Positions 53,310 to 64,000 of a stretch of 64,000 nucleotides of DNA are shown here, one piece after another. The position numbers and the translations under genes are program-made. The DNA is from Cyclina sinensis. Its lineage: Eukaryota; Mollusca; Bivalvia; Venerida; Veneridae. Positions within the stretch are counted from its first letter, which is position 1. Each line of letters begins with the position of its first letter. The notes under the pieces are model-generated. The model saw only the letters and a list, made by a program, of their open reading frames with translations, did no database searches and was not told where the DNA came from. The DNA is taken from the NCBI GenBank assembly GCA_012932295.1, contig JAAONU010000014.1, positions 40,346,770 through 40,410,769 of the forward strand. The letters run 5' to 3'.

Positions 53310-53460
53310 AAATAAAAACATCACATGGGTTTTTGAATATGTAATTGCCAACCGGTTTCTTTTATCATCAGGGCAATAAAACAAAATGTCCTGATGATAA
53401 AAGAAACCGGTTGGCAATTACATATTCAAAAACCCATGTGATGTTTTTATTTTTTCATAT
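53302..53460. repeat. Perfect palindrome with 71-bp arms and 17-bp loop
   Basis: The left arm 53302-53372 and right arm 53390-53460 are exact reverse complements (71/71 by direct comparison); the loop is 53373-53389. Arms begin ATATGAAAAAATAAAAACAT and meet at ATCATCAGG...CCTGATGAT. (TA)n tracts flank both sides. It could be a recent inverted duplication, a hairpin MITE in a TA-rich target, or an assembly or library artefact. Confidence 0.95.
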
Positions 53461-53491
53461 TTAATTACTTGCCCGGCACTTTTATAAACTT

Positions 53492-53493
<2 letters not shown>

Positions 53494-53564
<71 letters not shown>
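53494..53564. repeat. (TA)n microsatellite
   Basis: About 35 TA units, 34 bp to the right of the palindrome. Confidence 0.95.
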
Positions 53565-53567
<3 letters not shown>

Positions 53568-56500
53568 GCAGTTGTTTTTTTTTACTCTCTAATAATTAAG
53601 TATTGCATCTGGACATTTACGCATGAATAATATAAGAACAGAGAAGCATGAACAGCAAAATATAGAAATTACTTTTGCGTAGCTATGCATATATTGAATT
53701 TAAAAAGGTCAGCATGGATTAAATTCTGATTACTTTAGGACAAGAGGCTTTAAACAACATTTTATAGGAACTTTTAGTTTAAAACTTATCATTTTACACT
53801 GACTGGGAAACAGTTCTTTTCATCTTACATTCATACCACTTGATAACTGCTCTCTGGGTTCAAACCAGTATTTGCACAAAAAGGATGGCATGTGTAAAGT
53901 CACATGAGGCCCTCAACTCTAAAGGTATTGAACCTGAACTCTCTAGACTGTGTCTGGCCTTTTACTTTTGACCACAGTTCTCCATCTGAGATAAATCACA
54001 CCAAACTGAATACCGTACTTGAACAGCTAGTCTGCATTTAATTTGAAACAATGAAATACCTAAGTCTGCTCAATAAAAGGCAACCAATATCTGGGATTGC
54101 GAGAAAAAACAAAAGAACACTGTTTGTGTTTCCTTTCCAGATAGCAGTGGAAGAAATTTGTCAAAGTCTCTATCTGTCTAACCACTAAGATACAAGGGAG
54201 CTTTATGAAGATAAGGAAATATAATATACCACAATATGAGTAATGACACGTACCTTGGAGATATGGCACAGACTGAAACAGACACTGGAAATGCTCAAAT
54301 ATGCAACGCCCTAAATGAATTACTCATGAAAATGAGGTGCCCTGCGTGGATATGTTGTCTAACAATAATCTATCAATTAAATTTGTTTACTATATTTACA
54401 TAATCGTGTACAGTTTCCATAGATGAGAGCTGTGGAAATTGATTATTTCACAGCCCTCCCTTTAATTCATCAAGGAAACATAGATTGTGGGGGCAATGTC
54501 TTGGAAATAACAGCACAGTGAATTGAAGTTTGGTTAATTTTGTATGGTACTATCTTCAGGTAATTGGCAATTTCCTTAAACTGAATACTATTTAGAAGGT
54601 TAAAAAATTCAAAGGCTATTGATAATAAAACATCAGAATAATCTTCACCCCTGTTGGTTATTTAAATTTCAGCTTGCAAAAAAGCTTGCAAAAGAGGCTG
54701 GTTATAGCAAAGCCAGAGTACAAATGATTAAAAGCGACAATTCATATTGTTCCTTTAGAATTTACTTAAAGTGATGTCTTTTACTCAATGCACTTAGCAT
54801 TAGTGAAAAGTCTTTGCATTTTGTTAATCATTTATTACTGACAAGGACTGAAGATGCAACATGACCAGCATTGCTTTTGTCAACTTTCCATTTAAATGCG
54901 GCCAGCAGACAGCACCTCCATTGAAACTAAAGACACATGCTAAAATTCAAAAAGACCTGCCATCTCCTTTCCCAGAACAATACCTCCATAAAAGCTCAAG
55001 GTAAAAGCTTTTTATACATCATAAATCTCACTATTGCCTTTCTTCCATCATAAATCTTTCTATTTCATTTACACAAGCCACTTGCAGCATCACAATAAAC
55101 ACACTTGACATGAATAACACACAAAATGTAGCAAAAGCCATGTCTCTCCTAATTTACTTGGATACACCAAGGTTAGCTTTTTTTTTCTCCCGCTCTTATA
55201 GGACTATCTCAATCAAAGCAATTCTGATTTTATTACAGCATTAAATGAAAAGACATCCAACTCACGGTGTTCCTCAAGAATGCAAGTATATAATCAAGTG
55301 GATAGCAATACTCCTCTGCAATCCCCAAGCTATTGTCTTCGTTTTGACATTTACAGGATCATTTGCTCAAATCTGCATTGTTTTCCAGGAAAAAAATTGC
55401 TATTACTTGGCGGTCGAGGACCAATTGAGATGGAATATTATCATATCAACTCAATTACTGCTACGTGTTTCAGAGTCCAATATCACTCCTTGTTTTTGTT
55501 ATTGCAGGAAAATCGAAAAAGGCATGCAAGCATTTCCAATGGCATACAGTTCTTCAGGTAATAGAACTCATGACCCAAGAAAATTACTTCGGCAAGTTAG
55601 AACCAATGTGCAAGCCTGGGAATCCAATCATAAGCATTTTTTTTTGTTTTCTAAGAGAAAACGTGATAAGAAATGAGTAACAGTATGTTTTCTTCTTCTC
55701 ATATACATTGAAACTCTGTTACACAAATGTAGAATTACGTCATTTTCATGATGAATATAATTCTTAACAAGTCCGACATTCCTTAACATTACCAAATGAA
55801 GAGTACCAAAATCACTTAAAATTTCAGTTGTGGAACAGACTTCTAATCTGACTTCTCAAGTGCCAAAGTTTCAAGTGACGGCACTGTTGAAATTTACCAC
55901 AGGCACACAAAAATATGCACTTAACATACATGTGAAGAAAACATTTCTCTTCTATAGCCTTGGCAAGACAGATTTATATATGTGATTCAATGTATCCCTA
56001 TTTTTGGATAATAACAGGCATTCTGATAGAACCAGCAATTGTCTATAAATGGCAATATTTTGGTGCACCCAATTTTGTTCCGACAAAACCAATATTTAGT
56101 GCAGTGTACGACTATTAGATAAAAGTTATTAGAAAGTCCTCGAATAGTCTGATAATGATATTACACAAAGACTCCTAAGGCTAAACAATGTCTTATCCCC
56201 TCAAAAGTTTTGTAATTTTGTTGCAACAAAAAATCTTTTTGATCGTAAAAAGTATCATCAGGATATCTATCAGTTTAATTGACAGACGGATATCTGCTAC
56301 GTTTTATTGGGTTTGTCTACAACGTCACTTAGCCCAGACGAAAAAGGACAACTCGGAAGCAGACAATTTCTACAGAATTAAATTATGGAAGTGTGATTGT
56401 CACACAAACGAAATCAAACAAATAATATCTAGTCGCTGAATGTTATATATCTTTTGCTTTAATTTGATCTTGACTAGGAAAATCTTGAGAAGTGCAGGTT

Positions 56501-56918
56501 GATATCTACATATAGACAATGATTCATTTTTCTTGATCAAAAGAAGACTGTTTCAAGATTATACTGTCAAACTTTGATAGAGCCAACATATCTTCAAAAC
56601 ACATTTTCTACCAATTATTTTTGTTAGCTGGCACTTCAATGTTGTTGTCGAAGTTTTCAAATTACAGCTTCTTTAAATAAATAAAAATTACTCTGATCCT
56701 TATAAATTCTACAATGGACTTTTCCATCATTTAATTTAAATAAACCCATTTATCATTCATGGGGGTATCAACTGAAAATATTGACTGATTTGAAAACAAT
56801 GCAGACCATGATCAGACTACATTAAAATCTCACTATTCATGGTCTTCCATGATCCAAGATGTAAAAACAATGTTCCCTGAAACACCCTCACATGAAGGTT
56901 TTTTTACACATCCCTGTT

Positions 56919-56984
56919 GCCTTGGAACATACAGGGTACTTATCTCTTCTAGCCTTGGAACATATAGGGTACTTATCTCTTCAA
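56919..56984. repeat. 33-bp tandem duplication
   Basis: Two copies of GCCTTGGAACATA(C/T)AGGG followed by TACTTATCTCTTC, differing at two or three positions. Confidence 0.9.
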
Positions 56985-59900
56985 CTGCTTGAATCTGGCT
57001 TCATATTGCATGCCAAAGTTGACAGTGTGATCAAGATTGGCCCCAGTGAAATAAATGGAAGCTGTCATTCAGTGGGGTACATACACTTATACACTCATTA
57101 ACATTTTGAGATATATTGATAAATCCAAGAACCACTTAAGTTGGAAAGGCATAATCAAAATGCCATGATAAACATTTATATGTGAGAAATGGGACAGAGA
57201 TATATACCTCCAAATGCATGTTCTTCGTTCTGTGGTATGAATATCACATAAAATTAATACATTTTTTTTCCAGGAAAAATTAATTTCTTATGTATATGAT
57301 AATACTGAAGAATAATATATTCAGCTGTAAACACTAGTAAATGCTCTGAACAGAAATGTCTGCTGAGATTGTATCAATAGTAAGAGATTATAATTATGGA
57401 TTATTAAATGAAAGCTTTCAAACAAAATCTGCAAAAAAACACATCCCTTTGTTGATATCAACCAGTCTTAAAATTATTTATTATGTTGACATCAAAAACA
57501 CACACAAAAACAAATAAATAACACCACTCTGAATATTTCAAAACCGAAACATGGCCATTTAAAATGAAGCAAAGTCTAAAATTTAGAACAAAAAAGACTT
57601 GCTATTTCAACAAAGTCACTAATAAGATCACCTATTTATTGGTCTTATAAGTGGGTCTTTATTACAAAACCTGCTGAAAGGTCCACCTGCTAACAAGTTT
57701 TACTATGATTTGAACTACAACAGTCACATAATTCAATTAAAAGGATTATCATAACCATAATATAACCAAAATATAACCATATATTTCATCATGACTAAGC
57801 ATCCAGATTCTATGGTAAGGGTTTATCTCTTAGTATTATTATTTTTTTAATCAGAGCTTAAAAATCATGATCAAGTATAACATATAAATCCACATATCTA
57901 TACTAAAATAATACAGTTACAGAAAATTATATAACTACAGAAACTATAGTTTCACTCTATACTTTAGACAAAAAAAGCAGCTACTTACACCTGATTATTT
58001 CCAAAATATTGTTAACATGATACATATACCAACAGTATAGTGTAAAATTTCATATAGGAAAAAAAACCCTCTATCCAATATCGTTTAGAAGCAACTGTCA
58101 AAATAAAATACAACAGAAATTACAGCTGCTGTCAAAGGAACTGTCTTAAACAGTGAATGAGACGTCCAAAATTTCATTAAGCTATCGCTATAGTTAATGT
58201 AGATTATAGTATTTACGTAGAAATAAATTTCTCTAATAGATCATAAAACCAGTATAAGTCCCATGGAGAAAATGACTGACAACTTGCGAAAAGTCGTTCA
58301 GCTCCCCACTGAATAAATTGCTACCCCTAAAATAAAGACGGGTACAATATTTACAACAACCCCTTAACGTCTGAAGGATCTTATATAACGTAATAACTGG
58401 GTAGTTTATGTCACAGATTGCGTTTGAATAGAAGACAAAATAAACAGGTTATTAACGTAACACCATAACAGCAGAAGACAATGTAAAAGCAATTGAAAAA
58501 GAAATAATGAAACCTTATAGTAGCTGTCATGGCCTATGTATTGTTCCCTGTTGAAAAAATGGGACCTCATTTCCTGTTTGTAAAACAAAAGATCAACGGG
58601 AAATGAAATCTTAGTAAAAGTAAAAAAAACACATGCAAGAACTTAACGAGTAAAATTTACTCAGCTTACAAACAAAACTAAACAGAGATAGCATTTTCAG
58701 ACCTTGTGAAATGAATATGTCTATTTGTGTTGTACTGTAATTTAGAGGTTTAGACAAATACTAGACTGATCGCAGGCAGAAAATATACCAGACTTCTGCC
58801 CTGCAGTTATCAATTGTTTACTTTCTGAGATAAATAAAACAATGACAGTTACCTACCTTAGACAATAAGAAATAACCACAGAGTCATACACCATCAAGAA
58901 CAATTGAGTGTTTCTGAACTTAATAGAATAAAATGTACCAAAAAATTACCTAAAATGCTAAATATTTTCTAAAAGGCTAGCCATACACAATGATAAACAG
59001 ATTTTTAGTATTCTTATAAAAATTTAAGTAAGAAACTGTTTGAAAATCTTTTATTTTGAGACTATTTTGACGACAACATTTTTTTTATACTTCAAACCTA
59101 AACCCTGAACATTTTTTTTCTCCTTTGCATTTGATGTTATATTTTATAACAATTAAAATTTAACCTTCAGTGATATGTGGAAAAAGTGGTTAAACAAGCG
59201 TTTGACATCATAATAAGTTTGCACCTACGCCTTTTGTGGCTACATACAATCTTTCTGACAATTATATGAAATACAATATGGTCGAAACAAGTTCTTATAT
59301 GATTTATTGATAACTTGATAATTATGACACAAAAACTGTCACCGGGAAAGAAGTGATAAGTAATATCTAAAGAATTCCATTTAATCCCATATTACAAGGC
59401 ATGGACTTTTTTTCTAATATAAGGATAATCAAAAACACTTATTGTATTTCTAATGTCTTTCTCATGTTTAAGCTACTTGATTTTACATTTTTAATAACCG
59501 ATTTTAAAATTGAAAAGTACCTTGTACATCCTGTTTTTTACAGTCACTCTTAATGTTCCTATGCCCTAAAAACTTCAAAAAGTACTAATTACTTATCATA
59601 GGAAGTTATTATTGCTGCACAATCATCTCTCAACAGGTTTTGGGATAAGGAAGGGAAATAACTCAATATACAATAAAATCCAAGTAATCTTTCCTGAATT
59701 CACAAAGCATCTTCTATGTTTGAGTGGATAGGTGAACTCCTCTTTAACGCCCCTTAGAACAACTAAGATCATACTAGGACAGGCTCAACTAGGCATCAAA
59801 CTTACACTTCTTGATCATCAGATGTGCTAACCACATCTGAAAAGTCACTGTAGACTTTAACACCTAATGGGATTCAAGCCATTTACATTTGGACTGGAAG

Positions 59901-61320
59901 TCCCGTATACAATCCAGCTTGTTCTATCCTAACTTTTCAGTTAGGTTACCTCACAGTAACTTATTTACAGTACATGAGTACTCGATCACTATGAACTGAC
60001 AAGTGTTTCATCAATGGAGACATTGAGCCAGTGGCAAGGTTTTTACCCATGACCTTCAGTGAAAGGTTAAACTGGTTCAGAAGACAAAATAATCATTTCT
60101 AGTTTGTATCCTCTGTGAAATACTTACAGCCACTGCAAAATTTATACCTGAAGTCACAAAATCTTTAATAATGTACATTCTAAAATGTTAAAACAGTGCA
60201 TTCTGTCTTTCGATTTGGCAAACATTTTCAAGAAAATTCTAAATATTTTGAAACGTCAAGCAATTATTTTCCTGTTTTTTCTAAATACACATCTGCTAAT
60301 TTTAACTTTCACTGGGCCAATATTTACTTTCAAAACAAAATGAAGTCAATTAAAAAAATATTAGTTTTGCAGAAACAGTCAAAACTTTTACGAAAGAGTT
60401 GGAATTTCTTAAAAGCATTTGCTAATTCAATTACGCACTATACGTAATAAGAACTTCCTTTTCACATTATGCGGAAACGTTTTTTATTAAAATGTCTGTC
60501 TTCTATGAAGTACGGGAGACCTACACATCTGTTGAGATTACAATTTTCAGAAAATGATGAAAAACAAACATTGCCGCCGCCACTGGAAGATGAAACAGGC
60601 CCTGTATCATTAAAGCGTGTATAAGTTACGTAAATATTTTCACAACAAAAAATATCATTACCACAGCTCAATCGCTCAAATTTTCTCAATAGCAAACAGC
60701 TGAACAACATAAACTTTTCCAAGTGTTGCAACATTTTCTGTAATTTCAGAGAAGTGTGTTTTAACGATAAGTTTGTACAGAAGAAACGAATAAAAGAGAT
60801 GCAGATGCCGGAATCCTTTTTTTCAGCTTGAAGATACTTATAAAAGACTCAGTCGGTCCTGGCTTTTTTTTAATTAACAACTAATGGAACACTTACGTTA
60901 AGTGTTTGAGCAGAAATGTAATAACTAATGTTATAATTGATAAAACGATGCAACATTTTGCCGCTAAAATTCAAAGATGAATGTCATGAAATTATTATTT
61001 CAATCAAATTCCCGACTGTCTGAAAGTAGTATAAGAAGAGGATGGCATGTTCCTTGCTTCCAGAACACTTATGTCATATATATAAGTGGAAATGGGTATA
61101 CTTGATAACTAAAACTTCAGGTTTAGAGTACAGTAATATTGTGTTGACCTGTTAACTGTTTTACCCAACCCAAAGTTATTTATATATTATTAGTATTACC
61201 ACAACTATTACCTATTAACTATTTATTATTACCTTACATTCCTGTAAAGAATTAGTTATGCTGTATTATTTTCTTTTTAATTTTCTATTTTTGCTATTCT
61301 GTATTTGTTATCCATGTCTG

Positions 61321-61377
61321 ATTCATTCATTCATTTATTCATTCATTCATTCATTCATTCATTCATTCATTCATTCA
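61321..61377. repeat. (ATTC)n microsatellite
   Basis: About 14 tetranucleotide units with one TTTA interruption near 61333. Confidence 0.95.
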
Positions 61378-64000
61378 CTTATTCTCCATCTTTACTATGA
61401 TCTTTCTATCTTTCCTTTCTCCTTTCTCTTTCTTTCTTTCTCATTTTTTGTCAATTTCTTCCCTATATTAATCCACTGAAAACAGAGTTATATACAGATA
61501 ATGATCTATTATGTAACATTAATTTGAAACAATCAGGAACAGAAGAAGTTAGATCTACTGTAATTTCAATGACAGGCAATGAATCATAAACATAAAAAGA
61601 AATGATTTGAAATATTAAATTCTGCGATAAAAACTATGATTCATTTATAAAGAAAACTGATAACATTTCAAAAAAGTTCCAAACTCAGAATAAATGCAGA
61701 AAATTACATGTTTTCAAACTTCTGAAATCTCTTAAATCAATGACCAATTTATGAAGAAGGAATCGGTGTCATGCAATATTTCATGTTGGGCACATATTTA
61801 GAAGTAAAACTCATATTTTTATCACACTTCTGCATCTTGTTAATAAATCAAAAAGTTACAAAATGCAATTATACAGAAAAGGGAAATAACATGCCTACTT
61901 AATACTTAGATAGTATCATAATGAACTCAAGACTTTCAGATAAATTAACAACAACAATAGCAACAACAACAACAAAATCTACTGCGCCAAATCAATGAAA
62001 GAACAATTACTAAACAAACCTCATTTTCACAATATTTTTTTCAAAATCAACTTACAATTAGAGTTGCCTTGATCCTTTCAATTTAATTTCCAGGGCAAGT
62101 TTAAGAAAATGCTTGACTTCTAATTTCAGTACACCAAGTTTACTGTAATGTTAAAGTAAGTAATAATCCTCGGAAAACAAATGCTGTCATGTTCAATTGA
62201 TTAGAGAAAAATTGAGAAATCAGTAAAAGTTAAAAGTAGTAGTCAGTGCCATTCAATTTTGTTTTAAAATTTTTATCTCGCAATTAACTATGGTTAATGT
62301 CAGGTTGGACATTGCCATTACAGATCTGACATGTATTGTGGACTGTTAAAAAGAGGTGGAGTCTCTTGTAACCTTTTGTCAAATTTAACTCATGTTTATC
62401 GAGCCAGCTTTTGTCCCACAGTGTCATTTGGGTGAGGGGCACTTGTTTCTTCGATGCTTAAGAAACAAGATTTATAAACAAATACAGCTACACACATCAT
62501 TGGGTTGTAATGGACTTCTCTGACACGATACTGAAAATTACCCACAATGCATCTAACAGAAATCTGAGATTTTTTTCCATCAATAATCAAACTTTAAACT
62601 AATGGTTTCTTTGTTTTTTGTAACGTGATTAGTGGTCCCAACTTCAAGTCATCAAAATGCACTTCAAAGAGACCTTGTATGGAAGTAACGGAGATCGCTG
62701 ATAAAATCTTATCTTATTTACACGTCAAAATGTGTCAATAAATACTTTAATACTTCAACATTGAGCTAAAACCGCTCTAAAGAGATGTTCACGATAAGAT
62801 ATGAATCATTCCCAAAACAATATATTCGCGCTCAACTTGTGACCTCGACTTCAGTTCTTAAGACCAAATTTGTAAGTGCATCGAAAATGTCATCTAACAG
62901 TGACAAATCGTAACTCTGACAATTTACAGTTTTCATTTGTATCTTTTTTGAGTGTCCATTTATTTATTAGTAGCGTCTTACTATAAGATTAATAAGATAA
63001 ATTCAAAAGGGTGAGACACTGCATTTGAAATAAACAAAAAGAGGAGCTGTGATTAAAAAAAGGACAAGATGTTTATCAAATTAACAGGTGTGAGAACAAG
63101 TCTTGTGCTTCATGAAATTTGTTTGATATCAGCTAATTTCAAGGATTAATGTCTGTAAATATTTGTCAAATCTTAATGAATGATCTGTTTCACAAATTTG
63201 CATGTGAGGTTGTTACATTTAAACAAAAAGAGATTTGATTAATATCTTTTACTGTGCTTTGTTTTGAAATAAGAAATAATATGTGCTTTATCACTTCTCT
63301 CCAAAACAGTCTTACTTTTTCATAAGGTTTGCTACACATACTCAACAATATTATCATTTCCCATTCCCACTCCCCTCAAGAAAAAAAAATCGGGAAAACA
63401 TTAAATTATAAATACTTTTTGATAAAAAGTCATTCAAAGTAAAATAATACATAAAGACTTGCCATTCAGTTAAAATAACTAAAAAAGCCCCAAAACACAC
63501 ACATAAAAAGAGATGTAAGGCAACAACTAGGCAGCAGACAGGATATGGGATATGTCAAACTATTTACCCACTAAATCAAAATGTCATCATCATCTATACC
63601 TGATTGAGACCCAATGATATGGAAGAAATAATCATGCACTTATTTCAAAGAGAGTAACATTTTTTTTAACTTGAGACTAAAATTTGAAAATTTACAAAAA
63701 AAGACTGACAAGGCATCTGTAGGTGATTTATTAATGCATCAAAAGCATGGTGGTACAAATGTATAGATCAAAATGTAGCTAATTTTTGCTGGTCAATTTA
63801 AGGCATGTTGGAAACTAGATACCACTGGGCTGTAGTAATAATAAAAGTGCTTCCTCCACAGGACTTTACTTGAAATAATTTACTGTAATTTACTAAATTT
63901 TACTTGCAAATGTTCTGAACAGGTGAAGACATTTATTTTTCACAGTGAAACAGTAGGGTCTAAAAAATCATAACCACCCTTTATAGTTGTCCACTTTGAT

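Larger units (their letters stand above)
53565..64000. other. Long non-coding stretch to the window end
   Basis: No credible exon or RNA gene was seen. A 143-codon plus frame at 55245-55676 has no recognisable domain and looks accidental. CpG density rises slightly at about 60420-61010. Possible decayed SINE remnants lie at about 59960-60075. Confidence 0.5.

Noticed and set aside
55245..55676. 143-codon plus-strand frame
   Set aside because: Longest frame outside the protocadherin, but no recognisable domain and no splice context; several overlapping frames have similar length.
1..64000. CRISPR array, bacterial operon or phage region
   Set aside because: Direct repeats here are minisatellites or transposon cores without unique spacers; splice sites and repeat families show eukaryotic DNA.

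Overview
This is eukaryotic nuclear DNA, most likely from a bivalve mollusc. It is strongly A+T rich (about two thirds by eye) and very gene-poor. It carries split-gene signals and several repeat families of a type known from bivalves: elements with a tandem core of about 150-165 bp, GACGGACG-type microsatellites and a hairpin 3' end (pearl/HINE-like), plus tRNA-derived SINE-like repeats. The species and the pearl/HINE names are inferences from memory of such families; no search was run.

The one convincing protein-coding feature is a large minus-strand exon (5838 down to 2988) encoding nearly all of a protocadherin. It has a signal peptide, seven cadherin (EC) repeats, the Cys-X5-Cys pair typical of protocadherin EC1, one transmembrane helix and the start of a cytoplasmic tail. 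A splice acceptor lies just upstream of the 5'UTR portion, and a phase-0 splice donor (AAG|GTAAGC) ends the exon. The gene therefore has at least one upstream untranslated exon and at least one downstream tail exon. The downstream exon was not found in the 2.9 kb available. A weak candidate first exon with a strong donor lies near 31064 on the minus strand.

Layout: 1-360, antisense tRNA-SINE-like repeat; 361-2918, presumed downstream intron; 2919-5838, protocadherin exon; 5839-64000, apparently intron or intergenic DNA with no convincing coding exon. Within the last part are a two-copy SINE-like repeat (9.96-10.57 kb), a pearl-like tandem core (12.2-12.7 kb), a hAT-type MITE with a perfect 8-bp target duplication (16.76-17.61 kb), a 339-bp-period tRNA-like tandem repeat (27.9-28.4 kb), a 34-bp minisatellite (29.1 kb), a widely spaced inverted repeat (31.1/32.8 kb), a foldback element (34.3 kb), a 33-bp minisatellite (42.8 kb), an antisense SINE (45 kb), pearl-like elements (47.7-49.2 kb and 52.7-53.2 kb), and a perfect 71-bp-arm palindrome between two (TA)n tracts (53.2-53.6 kb).

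No multi-gene system is visible. The most notable structures are the palindrome at 53.3 kb, the hAT MITE, the foldback at 34.3 kb, the several pearl-like families that share architecture and, in three places, a 3'-end hairpin, and the upstream ATGs before the protocadherin start.
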